Source: Candidatus Nanohaloarchaea archaeon (lineage in GTDB: Archaea; EX4484-52; GLR71). From it: DNA of 11,544 bases. How positions within the stretch are numbered: the stretch's first letter is position 1; each line of letters starts with the position of its first letter. Shown here piece after piece: positions 1 to 6,580 of this stretch. A program made the position numbers and the translations under genes. Where the stretch lies: contig DAOVHT010000031.1 in NCBI GenBank assembly GCA_030671745.1, forward strand, positions 1 to 11,544. Reading direction: 5' to 3'. The notes under the pieces are model-generated. The model made no database searches and was not told the origin of the DNA. It saw only the letters and a list, made by a program, of their open reading frames with translations.

Positions 1-326
1 ATGTGTGTAAGTATACCGAAAGCGAGTGCACCGAAATGCATTGCATGATCTATCTTTCCTTTTTTCAACAGATACAGTGCCGGTATCAGAAAGAGAATCG
101 CGAAAAACAGTGTGTGCGTTACAAGACCATAATTTATAATGCCTTCACCAAGACCAAGAAATGATAGCATCCACATTATCGGCAGGTCAATGTCAGGCAA
201 CAGTCCGCCGACACCGGCAAGAAAAACAGTATACAATGTAAAATACTTTCCATATCTTTTAGAATAATCTCGTATTAAGTCTGATGCTATTATGGCCGTA
301 AGTACATGTGTGACTGCGTAAGGCAT
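1..326 (-). CDS. PF04307-type (DUF457/YdjM-like) membrane protein, N-terminal part
   Basis: The minus strand reads open from an ATG at 326-324 to the window edge, giving 108 residues of a gene that continues outside. It begins MPYAVTHVLTA. It carries the family's GGLLPDIDLP motif (residues 40-49, acidic D45 and D47), a VTHTLFF motif (69-75, H71) and a GILTH segment at the edge. Hydrophobic stretches around 28-45, 48-60 and 68-87 look like membrane helices. The His/Asp motifs resemble those of proteins annotated as membrane-bound metal-dependent hydrolases (YdjM-like); the substrate is unknown. GAGTGAT lies a few bases upstream of the ATG and is a partial archaeal ribosome binding site. The gene is divergent from the orphan at 433. 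The family call is firm; the function is not. Confidence 0.8.
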   Translation of the reverse strand, partial: MPYAVTHVLTAIIASDLIRDYSKRYGKYFTLYTVFLAGVGGLLPDIDLPIMWMLSFLGLGEGIINYGLVTHTLFFAILFLIPALYLLKKGKIDHAMHFGALAFGILTH

Positions 327-362
327 ATTGTATCACTCAATAGATAATCTTGTCTTGATAGT

Positions 363-369
363 TTTTATA
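363..369 (-). promoter_or_regulatory. TATA-like box for the PF04307 gene
   Basis: On the minus strand this reads TATAAAA, centred about 40 bases upstream of the ATG at 326. That places a start of transcription near 340, with a leader of about 14 bases containing GAGTGAT. Sequence match only. Confidence 0.4.
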
Positions 370-389
370 GTTATCATATAGCTCCTGGA

Positions 390-401
390 TTTATAAATTT
401 T
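390..401 (+). promoter_or_regulatory. TATA-like box for the orphan gene at 433
   Basis: The sequence TTTATAAATTTT is centred near 395. Standard archaeal spacing puts the transcription start at about 421. The leader would be about 12 bases and would contain GGTG (423-426), six bases before the ATG at 433. This decides the start codon. Confidence 0.45.
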
Positions 402-432
402 AAAGAACTAATAACTTTAATTGGTGCTACCT

Positions 433-1002
433 ATGGATGATAATTGTGATGATTTCATACTTAAACTATTAAAAGAGATTCCAGATCTAGAATTAAACAG
501 TGAATTATACCAAGAACCCGACCCACTAATCATACCAACTCCGGGTGCAACATTTGAAAGTTTCATGTATTATTCTGTGTCGCCAACCAATCCAACATAC
601 GATGCAGATTCTCTTAACAGATATGTCAATGAGAACATTCTTCCTCATTTTAGACCAGACAATTTACAGCTTGCAAAAGAGATAAAAGAAAAAAGACACA
701 TCTTCGATTTTGGCAATTCCAAGTTGAGTCTACCTCTTTTGTCATCATCGAAACAATATCTTTTAGAAATCGAAGATAGAGCCGTAGTGAAAGAGATTTT
801 CGGTGTATCACTAGAGAAGTTAATATCTGGGCACAAAGGCGATAGAAGTACATTTTATCACAGGATAAATTATGACATAGCAGTCTTCCCTGACAAAGAT
901 ATATCCTTAGAGTATTTTACACCCCGATCGCACACCTTCAAAGAACCTTTCACAGTGCCGATGTCAGCTCTGAATAATCCAATGACTCCAAAAAAGATTT
1001 AA
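433..1002 (+). CDS. Hypothetical protein, orphan (189 aa)
   Basis: I do not recognise this protein. It is soluble, with no signal peptide or membrane helix. The N-terminus is acidic (MDDNCDDFILKLLKEIPDLEL). There is a proline-rich stretch around 29-40 and a Lys/Glu-rich helical segment around 80-92. I placed the start at the ATG at 433 because GGTG lies six bases upstream. The frame also stays open back to a TTG at 421, which would add four residues and would suit leaderless expression from the TATA box at 390-401. The gene ends three bases before the stop of the convergent SdpI-family gene. It is more AT-rich than the core genes in the window and has its own promoter, so it looks like an inserted accessory gene. 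Coding status is likely from length, promoter and ribosome binding site; function unknown. Confidence 0.65.
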   Translation: MDDNCDDFILKLLKEIPDLELNSELYQEPDPLIIPTPGATFESFMYYSVSPTNPTYDADSLNRYVNENILPHFRPDNLQLAKEIKEKRHIFDFGNSKLSLPLLSSSKQYLLEIEDRAVVKEIFGVSLEKLISGHKGDRSTFYHRINYDIAVFPDKDISLEYFTPRSHTFKEPFTVPMSALNNPMTPKKI

Positions 1003-1005
1003 TCT

Positions 1006-1647
1006 TTATCTCTTATCCTTTTCCTCTTTTTGATATTCAACATAAGAGTAGACAACAAGATACATTATCCCTGCAAAGACAGCTATTATGAAAAATAACA
1101 GGCTTCCCGGGACAATCATGCTGACCAGTGCAAGCACACCAATCATCTTGAATACTTTACCGCCCAGACGATGCGTCTTGTCCCACACGGCATCACTTGA
1201 CAATGTCCAAGGTGTCCTTATGCCTATAAAGAAATTTCGTTTTGTCTTTTCCAATATTGTACCGATACCGAAAAGAAAGAGACCCATAAGTGGCATAATT
1301 ATGTAAGTCATATTGAATTGATAACCTAAGTTTGCGGCAAGTGACGCTCCCTGCACAGCTGAAAGGAATATGACAACACCTGCGACAAGATAAAAGTAAT
1401 ACTCTTTGAACGATTCTATATTTTTTTTGTATACGGCGATGTGCGGTATTGCCTTGAACAATAGATATATGCCTATAGTAAGTACTGGTATCAGAAACAC
1501 ACCGACAGTCCGTGAACTGTACCCATTAACGTTGCCGTCCGCATCCCAATGCGTCGCCATGGTCTCAGGCATTGCTGGGTAAAGGTACGCGCCAGAGACA
1601 AACATGAATGCGATAATCGCCCATATGACATATTCCCGTCGTTCCAT
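1006..1647 (-). CDS. SdpI/DUF1648-family integral membrane protein
   Basis: The 213-residue protein has two recognisable parts. The N-terminal DUF1648 region (PF07853, about 8-66) carries YPAMPETMATHWDADGNVNGY at about 23-43. The C-terminal SdpI region (PF13630, about 110-200) carries FFIGIRTPWTLSSDAVWDKT around 139-158. Some six hydrophobic segments are visible: about 8-23, 48-66, 84-104, 113-131, 166-181 and 183-201. The Bacillus SdpI prototype is an immunity protein and signal receptor for the SdpC toxin. In archaea the role is usually unknown, so immunity here is only a family analogy. I chose the ATG at 1647 over an in-frame ATG at 1701 because a TATA-like element (1670-1679) is centred 27 bases upstream, and the longer version would place coding sequence over that promoter. 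It ends tail to tail with the orphan at 433-1002. Confidence 0.88.
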   Translation of the reverse strand: MERREYVIWAIIAFMFVSGAYLYPAMPETMATHWDADGNVNGYSSRTVGVFLIPVLTIGIYLLFKAIPHIAVYKKNIESFKEYYFYLVAGVVIFLSAVQGASLAANLGYQFNMTYIIMPLMGLFLFGIGTILEKTKRNFFIGIRTPWTLSSDAVWDKTHRLGGKVFKMIGVLALVSMIVPGSLLFFIIAVFAGIMYLVVYSYVEYQKEEKDKR

Positions 1648-1669
1648 AGATCTAATTGTGTTTTGATGG

Positions 1670-1679
1670 TTAAATAATT
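1670..1679 (-). promoter_or_regulatory. TATA-like box for the SdpI-family gene
   Basis: On the minus strand this reads AATTATTTAA, centred about 27 bases upstream of the ATG at 1647. That is the spacing expected for leaderless archaeal transcription. No GGTG-type site precedes this ATG, which fits. Confidence 0.5.
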
Positions 1680-1721
1680 GTAATTCAATTATATTTTTCA
1701 ACCTGGTTAAATCCTCAGAAA

Positions 1722-1743
1722 GGTACCACCCTAGGTGGTAACC
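1722..1743 (+). promoter_or_regulatory. Palindromic operator-like site upstream of the AlbA_2 regulator
   Basis: The arms ACCACC (1725-1730) and GGTGGT (1734-1739) flank CTA. The symmetry extends outward to GGT (1722-1724) and ACC (1741-1743) with one unpaired A. The site lies directly upstream of the presumed TATA region of the gene at 1779, where the BRE or an activator or repressor would bind. That gene encodes a protein with a winged-helix end, so autoregulation is a reasonable guess. It also lies between two divergent genes and could act on both. Confidence 0.45.
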
Positions 1744-1746
1744 AAG

Positions 1747-1755
1747 TATTATGTA
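1747..1755 (+). promoter_or_regulatory. Weak TATA-like element for the AlbA_2 gene
   Basis: TATTATGTA is centred near 1751, about 28 bases before the ATG at 1779. No GGTG-type site precedes the ATG, so a leaderless start is the simplest reading. The match to a TATA box is modest. Confidence 0.35.
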
Positions 1756-1778
1756 TCACGTAAAACCAATGATACCTC

Positions 1779-3194
1779 ATGAACTCTAAAGATAATCTGC
1801 TCAAACTGATAAAAACAGGAGAAGGTTATACTCTTGAGTTTAAGGAAAGTTTGAACAGTTCAATAGGTAAAGAGATCTGTGCATTTGCAAATGCCTCTGG
1901 TGGGACTATTATATTGGGTGTAAAAGACGATGGTTCTATAAAGGGTTTTACTTCCTCAAATAAAATCGCCTCACAAATACAGACAATTGCAAGAAATATG
2001 GAACCTTCATTTAATATTAATTTTGAAACAATTGACAATATTGGAGTAATATATATTCCGGAAGGCAAAGATAAACCCTATTCAGTTGGTGGAAAAACAT
2101 ATTTAAGACAAGGTGCTAATTCTCAAAGACTAAACAGGGATGAATTAATTGAATTTCTTAGAACTTGCAATAAAATCTCATTTGAAAAACAAATTAATCC
2201 TGATTTTAATTTAGAAGAAGACTTTGATAATGAGAAATTTAACCGTTTTATAGACAAGGCAAATATTTCAAGAACATTACCTAAAGAACATCTTTTAAAA
2301 AATCTAAATCTATTGACTGATGAAAAACCAAATAATGCGTGTGTTTTGCTTTTCCCTTATACTGTAACTAAATTTTTCCTTAGTGCAGATATAAGCTGTG
2401 TATTATATAGTGGCACATCTAAACTAAGTATGCTTGATAAAAAAGAATTTGATGCAGATTTTATTTCTAATTTTGAAAATGCGCTCACATTCATTCTACG
2501 AAATATTAAAACCAATGCGAAAATAATTGGTGTTTCAAGGGTTGAAACTCCAGAAATACCAGAAAAAGCATTAAGGGAAGCTATTTTAAATGCGATGATC
2601 CACAGGGATTATTTTGTTGAGGGTCGTATTCTGATTAATATCTTTGCGAATAAAGTAGAAATTATGAATCCCGGAAAATTATTATTTGATGAAAAAGAAT
2701 TCGGTAATATTAGTGTCACAAGAAATCCCATAATAGCAGATTGTATGCTACGGGCTGGTTTTGTTGAAAAAATGGGATCTGGAATTAAACGGATTAAAGA
2801 ATTAGTGCCTGATGTTAAATTTGAGATAAGTTCAAATTGGTTCCGGATTGTATTTGACCGCGAAAAAGTTAGTGATGACATAATTAAAAGTTCGGAGAAA
2901 AGTTCGGAGAAAATAATCATTGCGATGACTGAAAATCCAAAAGTTACAAGAAAAGAATTAATTGAGATGGTTGGTAGTAAGTTGGTAGAAAAGGTTGGTA
3001 GTAAGTTGGTAGAAAATCAATTAAAGATTATATTATTGGTACAAGAAAAACCTGAAATTACAAAAAAAGAATTATCTGAAATATTAAATATAAGTACGAC
3101 TGCAATAGATAAAAATATACAAAAACTGAAAAATTTAAACATAATCAAGCGCATAGGTCCCGACAAAGGCGGCCATTGGCAAATTATAAAGTGA
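1779..3194 (+). CDS. AlbA_2 (Schlafen-type) / HATPase_c_4 transcriptional regulator
   Basis: The 471-residue protein has the order known for RecG-like 'AlbA_2' regulators. An N-terminal AlbA_2/Schlafen domain (PF04326, about 15-130) contains EFKESLNSSIGKEICAFANA and GGTIILGVKDDG. An HATPase_c_4-type domain (about 258-345) carries ALREAILNAMIHRDY (264-278; E267 and N271 in the N-box position) and MGSGIKRI (332-339). Two winged-helix-like segments lie about 378-400 and 416-470. Such proteins are often annotated as 'ATP-dependent DNA helicase', but no helicase motifs are present. DNA-binding regulation is more likely. The hinge before the winged helices contains tandem repeats (SSEKSSEK at 371-378; VGSKLVEK/VGSKLVEN at 398-413). 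The gene is AT-rich compared with orc1 and hisS and stands alone with a palindrome upstream, so it is probably an accessory gene. Confidence 0.88.
   Translation: MNSKDNLLKLIKTGEGYTLEFKESLNSSIGKEICAFANASGGTIILGVKDDGSIKGFTSSNKIASQIQTIARNMEPSFNINFETIDNIGVIYIPEGKDKPYSVGGKTYLRQGANSQRLNRDELIEFLRTCNKISFEKQINPDFNLEEDFDNEKFNRFIDKANISRTLPKEHLLKNLNLLTDEKPNNACVLLFPYTVTKFFLSADISCVLYSGTSKLSMLDKKEFDADFISNFENALTFILRNIKTNAKIIGVSRVETPEIPEKALREAILNAMIHRDYFVEGRILINIFANKVEIMNPGKLLFDEKEFGNISVTRNPIIADCMLRAGFVEKMGSGIKRIKELVPDVKFEISSNWFRIVFDREKVSDDIIKSSEKSSEKIIIAMTENPKVTRKELIEMVGSKLVEKVGSKLVENQLKIILLVQEKPEITKKELSEILNISTTAIDKNIQKLKNLNIIKRIGPDKGGHWQIIK
2889..2912 (+). repeat. Perfect 12-bp tandem repeat (two units)
   Basis: AGTTCGGAGAAA occurs twice head to tail (2889-2900 and 2901-2912), encoding SSEKSSEK in the linker between the ATPase-like domain and the winged helices. 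The reading frame is kept. Confidence 0.9.
2970..3017 (+). repeat. 24-bp tandem repeat (two units, one mismatch)
   Basis: The units 2970-2993 and 2994-3017 differ only at the last base. Each contains two copies of GTTGGTAG. Together they encode VGSKLVEKVGSKLVEN. The unit is a multiple of three, so copy number can change without breaking the frame. Confidence 0.9.
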
Positions 3195-3362
3195 ATTGGG
3201 TTTGGTATTCTGTGCAATTTAAAAAAACAAAGCCTGTAACAAAAGAGATAATTGTTAGTATATTAGAAAAAATAAAAGAGTGTCAGAGAATAATATGTTC
3301 GACTGATAAATTTATTCTCATCTATCTCTTAAATGATTTTAAAACCATTCAAAATTAAAAAA
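3195..3362 (-). terminator. AT-rich gap between convergent genes; probable U-tract terminator of dapL
   Basis: This 168-bp gap separates the ends of the AlbA_2 gene and dapL. I see no gene I can support in it. Immediately after the dapL stop, the minus strand reads T-rich (T6 at 3357-3362, then AATTTTG, then a further T-run near 3340). That is the usual archaeal intrinsic termination signal. A clear T-tract for the plus-strand gene is not visible. Confidence 0.4.
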
Positions 3363-4586
3363 TCACATCTTCAGATTTTGAATCATACTGTCTACAGCTT
3401 CTTCAATATCTTCTCTATGACCGAAAGCGCTCAACCGGATAAAACCTTCACCATTTGGTCCGAAGCCGACACCAGGAGTTCCGACAACATGTGTTTCTTC
3501 AAGTAATTTATCAAAGAAATCCCATGATTTCATACCCTTAGTATTCATCCATACATATGGTGCATTTACTCCACCATAGGCTGTAAAACCAAGAGATTCG
3601 ACACCTTCCTTGATGATTCTTGCATTTTCCATGTAATAGTCAATAACAGACTGAGACTCTTTCAGACCCTGTTCAGACAATGCTGCAAGACCACCGTCCT
3701 GTGAAATGTTTGATGCACCGTTGAAGAATCTGGTTTGCCTTTGGTTCCAAGTAGTATTTAATTGTTTTCTTTCTGTATCTTCCACAACAAGATCCATAGG
3801 CACCACAGTATGACCAAGCCGTACTCCTGTGAACCCTGCAGATTTAGAGAAACTGCATATCTCAACCGCACATTCTTTTGCGCCAGGAACTTCATATATA
3901 CTTTTTGGAAGATTAGGGTCAGAGATGTATTGTGCATATGCGGCATCAAAGATGATTACTGCCTTGTTGTCTATTGCATAGTCCACAAATGTCTGAAGCT
4001 GTTCTTTTGTAGCTACCGCGCCGGTTGGATTATTCGGACTGCACAGATATATGATATCAACTTTTCCAGTAGGTACTTCAGGGAAAAAATCATTCTCAGC
4101 AGTGCATGGCATATAGACAATGCCTTCATATTGTTGTGTCTCTTCATCAAATTCACCCGTCCTTCCATCAATGACATTAGTATCAACATAGACTGGATAA
4201 GATGGACACTGCACAGCTACAATACCCTGACCAAATATAGATTGGATGTTTGCTGAATCTGGCTTAGCCCCATCACTCACAAATATTTCAGAAGGTTCTA
4301 TATGTATGCCTCTTGCAGCATACTGTTCTGCTATAAGATTCCTTAATATAGAATTTCCTTGTTCATCTCCATAACCCGTATAAGTCTCATTATGTGCAAG
4401 ATTATCAACACTATCATGAAGTGCTTCAATTATTGAGGGTACTAATTTTTCTGTAGTGTTACCTATTCCAAGCTTCATGATTTTTGCATCTTGATTTTTA
4501 TCTAAAAAGATTTGAGTTCTTTCTGCAATCTGTGGAAACAGATATCCACTACCCAGTTTGTCGTAATTTAGATTAATTGTTGCCAT
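3363..4586 (-). CDS. dapL: LL-diaminopimelate aminotransferase
   Basis: DapL converts tetrahydrodipicolinate and glutamate directly to LL-diaminopimelate, the short route to lysine, in the cytoplasm with PLP. The 407 residues match the usual length (about 410). Visible motifs include GYGDEQGN (71-78), SDGAKPDSANIQSIFG (104-119), CSPNNPTGAV (182-191), FDAAYAQYISD (213-223), the PLP-lysine motif SFSKSAGFTGVRLG (245-258, K248) and FIRLSAFG (382-389), whose Arg (R384) should bind substrate carboxylate. I chose the ATG at 4586 because GGTGA (4592-4596 on the minus strand) lies five bases upstream; in-frame ATGs further out overlap that site. In an archaeon lacking murein this points to lysine synthesis. 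No other lysine gene is adjacent. It is separated from orc1 by its own promoter and a terminator. Confidence 0.96.
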   Translation of the reverse strand: MATINLNYDKLGSGYLFPQIAERTQIFLDKNQDAKIMKLGIGNTTEKLVPSIIEALHDSVDNLAHNETYTGYGDEQGNSILRNLIAEQYAARGIHIEPSEIFVSDGAKPDSANIQSIFGQGIVAVQCPSYPVYVDTNVIDGRTGEFDEETQQYEGIVYMPCTAENDFFPEVPTGKVDIIYLCSPNNPTGAVATKEQLQTFVDYAIDNKAVIIFDAAYAQYISDPNLPKSIYEVPGAKECAVEICSFSKSAGFTGVRLGHTVVPMDLVVEDTERKQLNTTWNQRQTRFFNGASNISQDGGLAALSEQGLKESQSVIDYYMENARIIKEGVESLGFTAYGGVNAPYVWMNTKGMKSWDFFDKLLEETHVVGTPGVGFGPNGEGFIRLSAFGHREDIEEAVDSMIQNLKM

Positions 4587-4591
4587 AGTCA

Positions 4592-4596
4592 TCACC
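4592..4596 (-). promoter_or_regulatory. Ribosome binding site deciding the dapL start
   Basis: GGTGA on the minus strand, five bases before the ATG at 4586-4584. It overlaps the alternative upstream ATGs at 4598 and 4592 and so favours the internal start. Confidence 0.7.
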
Positions 4597-4632
4597 ATAT
4601 GATATACAAATAAATGCACATATTATCTTATA

Positions 4633-4640
4633 TTTATATT
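4633..4640 (-). promoter_or_regulatory. TATA-like box of dapL
   Basis: Reads AATATAAA on the minus strand, centred near 4636. Transcription would begin around 4610, giving a leader of about 24 bases that includes the GGTGA site. Confidence 0.5.
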
Positions 4641-4643
4641 GTT

Positions 4644-4686
4644 AGATTGATTTATGATTTAATTATTAAAAAAAGAAAATCAATCT
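4644..4686 (-). terminator. Inverted repeat and U-tract after orc1
   Basis: AGATTGATTT (4644-4653) and AAATCAATCT (4677-4686) form a perfect 10-bp inverted repeat directly after the orc1 stop. The minus-strand transcript also reads TTTTCTTTTTTT at 4679-4668, a strong archaeal U-tract. The 23-base loop is long for a classic hairpin terminator, so the U-tract may be the working part. The left arm lies just upstream of the dapL promoter. Confidence 0.5.
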
Positions 4687-5712
4687 TCAAACACAAATCC
4701 TATACTTTCTCCAACGCCCCTCGCCTTCGGCATCGATAACTTTCTGTTTCACAAGCGACTCCATATACTTCCTGTAAGTCCTCTCCTTGATAGGGTCAGT
4801 TGCGACCGCAGAATATTTATCATACAAATCCGACGACGAAATGTCACCCGCGCTCTCGACAACATCAAAAAGGATCCTCTGATCATTGTTCAGTTTGGGC
4901 AGTATCCTGTCCCGCCGAAGGAACTGTTCCTCGCCCACAGACTTAAGGACATCATCAATCTCAACCTTTGATTTTCCTCGCTCCTCAGCTACAAGTGCCG
5001 CCCTCTTGAGCATGTCGATTGCAACACGCGCATCACCTTTGGCCTTGTGTGCCATGACTGATATAAGCTCATCATCTATTGCGCCCGGGATAAGTGCAGT
5101 GTCAGCCCGCAACCTGATGATCTCAGCGATGTCTGCCGACTTATATTTAGGAAATTCTATACTGCGCAAATTAAGCGATGACTTGATCCTTGAGTCCGTA
5201 TCGATGAATGCATAGGCATCATTTGATATCAGCACAAGCCCGAACTTCCCCCGCGAAAGTGTGTAGAGCAACTCCTCATCATTTAACTGGTCCACCTCAT
5301 CCAGTGCGACAATCAGCGACAGAGAATGTTTCTCGCAATGTTTCTCAAGAAGCGCAATAAGTTCATTAGTGGGCTGCTTATGATTGAGGAATGTCCCGAG
5401 ACTGAGGAGTATCTCAATAAGTATGGCATGGCTTGTCGACCGTTTCCAGCAATTGATGTATACCGTCTTGATGCGCGTTGACGAATGTTTCTCAAGCTCA
5501 CGGAACATCCATCTGGTCAATGAAGTCTTACCCACACCCGTGTCTCCGTACAGGAAAACATTAGAAATCTGCCGGCCGACAGTTACTGGCTTGAGCGCAT
5601 TGGCCATCTCCTGCCGTTGCCCGTCCCTGTGCACCATTTCTGATGGCACATAATCCTCAAGAAGTATATTCTCATCAGCTATCAATGTATTGCCCATGTC
5701 AAAGAGTCCCAT
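4687..5712 (-). CDS. Orc1/Cdc6 replication initiator, AAA+ ATPase
   Basis: This is the archaeal initiator that binds origin DNA and helps load the MCM helicase. The 341 residues contain Walker A GDTGVGKTS (56-64), Walker B LIVALDEVD (133-141), a sensor-1 region LVLISND (159-165, N164), the probable initiator-specific stretch around 172-190, and a sensor-2 region GDARVAIDML (226-235, R229). A C-terminal winged helix (about 272-341) should contact origin DNA. It is somewhat short for the family, which is often near 400. The start at 5712 has ATTTAAAT centred about 26 bases upstream and no ribosome binding site, fitting leaderless expression. Archaeal origins often lie beside this gene, but I found no origin recognition box consensus in the flanking gaps. 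It could be a non-origin or accessory paralogue. Confidence 0.94.
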   Translation of the reverse strand: MGLFDMGNTLIADENILLEDYVPSEMVHRDGQRQEMANALKPVTVGRQISNVFLYGDTGVGKTSLTRWMFRELEKHSSTRIKTVYINCWKRSTSHAILIEILLSLGTFLNHKQPTNELIALLEKHCEKHSLSLIVALDEVDQLNDEELLYTLSRGKFGLVLISNDAYAFIDTDSRIKSSLNLRSIEFPKYKSADIAEIIRLRADTALIPGAIDDELISVMAHKAKGDARVAIDMLKRAALVAEERGKSKVEIDDVLKSVGEEQFLRRDRILPKLNNDQRILFDVVESAGDISSSDLYDKYSAVATDPIKERTYRKYMESLVKQKVIDAEGEGRWRKYRICV

Positions 5713-5734
5713 AAGACAATATTGTACTGCAATG

Positions 5735-5742
5735 ATTTAAAT
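5735..5742 (-). promoter_or_regulatory. TATA-like box of orc1/cdc6
   Basis: ATTTAAAT, centred about 26-27 bases upstream of the ATG at 5712, the spacing for a leaderless transcript. Confidence 0.55.
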
Positions 5743-5771
5743 GTTATTTAGATTTTGAATCAATTATAGAA

Positions 5772-6266
5772 TCAGATTGAAGTCATAATTTCTTTCAGCT
5801 CAACATTGGCACCTATAATCCTATCCAAAGAAGTCATAAATGTTTCCTTATCAAAATGTCCAGGGCGTGCATTGTAATAGGTCCCTATTCTAGTCTCATT
5901 TTGAAATAGAGATGAATTATAAATCCCTTGATTTGTATCTTTATATGAGTCTAGGCTATGCTCTGAAATAAACTTATCTGTTTCATCTTTACCTATACTA
6001 TTTTCAATTTCATCCAAAGTAGGTGTCAAAAGCATATTTGTGTCACCCATTATTAAATAACGTGCATCACAAAAAAGATTACGTAAAATGCCGTGTGTGG
6101 ATACTATCAGTTCAAAATTATCACTTTCTGCACGATAAAAATTTCTGAATGTTGAACTCGCTCCTGGTATATAATAAAATTCCATAGTTGGTTCTTTGTC
6201 GTTAAGAAGTTCAATAAGACTATATTTCCTTAATCTGTCCTTTTCATCACTAACTGAGTTAAACAT
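5772..6266 (-). CDS. Hypothetical protein, orphan (164 aa)
   Basis: I do not recognise this protein. It looks soluble and mixed alpha/beta, with FYYIPGASSTFRNFYRAES (about 30-48), FELIVSTHGILRNLF, and a C-terminal GTYYNARPGHFDKETFMTSLDRI. There is no signal peptide or membrane helix. I placed the start at the ATG at 6266 because a TATA-like element at 6288-6300 is centred about 28 bases upstream, as for a leaderless mRNA. An in-frame ATG at 6281 would add five residues, but it lies only about 13 bases from the box. The gene sits 59 bp upstream of orc1 in the same direction, yet orc1 has its own TATA box, so co-transcription is not needed. AT-rich composition suggests an inserted accessory gene. 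Confidence 0.65.
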   Translation of the reverse strand: MFNSVSDEKDRLRKYSLIELLNDKEPTMEFYYIPGASSTFRNFYRAESDNFELIVSTHGILRNLFCDARYLIMGDTNMLLTPTLDEIENSIGKDETDKFISEHSLDSYKDTNQGIYNSSLFQNETRIGTYYNARPGHFDKETFMTSLDRIIGANVELKEIMTSI

Positions 6267-6287
6267 ACACCTAATATTCATTTAATC

Positions 6288-6300
6288 TTTAAATAATTTA
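6288..6300 (-). promoter_or_regulatory. TATA-like box for the orphan gene ending at 5772
   Basis: The minus strand reads TAAATTATTTAAA here, centred near 6294, about 28 bases upstream of the ATG at 6266. Confidence 0.45.
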
Positions 6301-6334
6301 CTTTTGTCTGAATATAGATCTCCTGTTCAACAAC

Positions 6335-6344
6335 AAATATAAAC
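6335..6344 (+). promoter_or_regulatory. TATA-like box of the hisS operon
   Basis: AAATATAAAC is centred near 6340. Transcription would start near 6366, giving a leader of about 10 bases that contains GTGAT (6368-6372) before the ATG at 6377. Confidence 0.5.
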
Positions 6345-6376
6345 CATAGACCCCAAATTAAGATACAGTGATTCTT

Positions 6377-6574
6377 ATGAAACAGACATTGATTATGTAT
6401 ATGGAAGAGCACCCGTTCTTGGTAGCGCTCGTGTTCGTCTCGTTCCTGATGCTCCTATTCGCACCGATATCGGCAGCAGCAGGCGCATACGTAGACTATA
6501 ATTCCCTAGCTTTTGACGTCGTAGCCCTATGGTTCATAGGCGGCATCGCATACTTTGTGAACCGAAAATGGTGA
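6377..6574 (+). CDS. Small two-helix membrane protein (65 aa), first gene of the hisS operon
   Basis: I do not recognise a family. The 65 residues hold two hydrophobic segments, about 13-36 (FLVALVFVSFLMLLFAPI) and 45-61 (LAFDVVALWFIGGIAYF), joined by a short loop, ending in the positive tail NRKW. The first helix could also be read as an uncleaved signal anchor. The ATG at 6377 is preceded by GTGAT with four bases of spacing; an in-frame GTG at 6368 is part of that site and is not favoured. Its stop codon overlaps the ribosome binding site of the next gene, so the two are probably translationally coupled. Base composition matches hisS, which suggests a resident operon and not an insertion. 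Confidence 0.7.
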   Translation: MKQTLIMYMEEHPFLVALVFVSFLMLLFAPISAAAGAYVDYNSLAFDVVALWFIGGIAYFVNRKW

Positions 6575-6580
6575 TGACAT

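Noticed and set aside
1648..1701. 18-residue N-terminal extension of the SdpI-family protein
   Set aside because: It would translate through the TATA-like box at 1670-1679 and precedes a normal membrane-protein N-terminus at MERREYVIW.
3176..3358. Short plus-strand frame of 60 codons starting with TTG inside the end of the AlbA_2 gene
   Set aside because: No ribosome binding site, poor start codon and no recognisable feature. It ends in the AT-rich gap and could be chance.
3762..4256. Plus-strand reading frame of 164 codons
   Set aside because: Entirely antisense to dapL, whose motifs are intact; Cys/Ile/Phe-rich composition without domain features.
4886..5215. Plus-strand reading frame of 109 codons
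   Set aside because: Antisense to orc1/cdc6; low-complexity Ser-rich translation.
3370..5761. AGATTTTGAATCA shared between the dapL 3' end (about 3373) and the orc1 upstream gap (about 5749)
   Set aside because: A short AT-rich 13-mer with no similarity beyond it; could not be tied to an insertion boundary.
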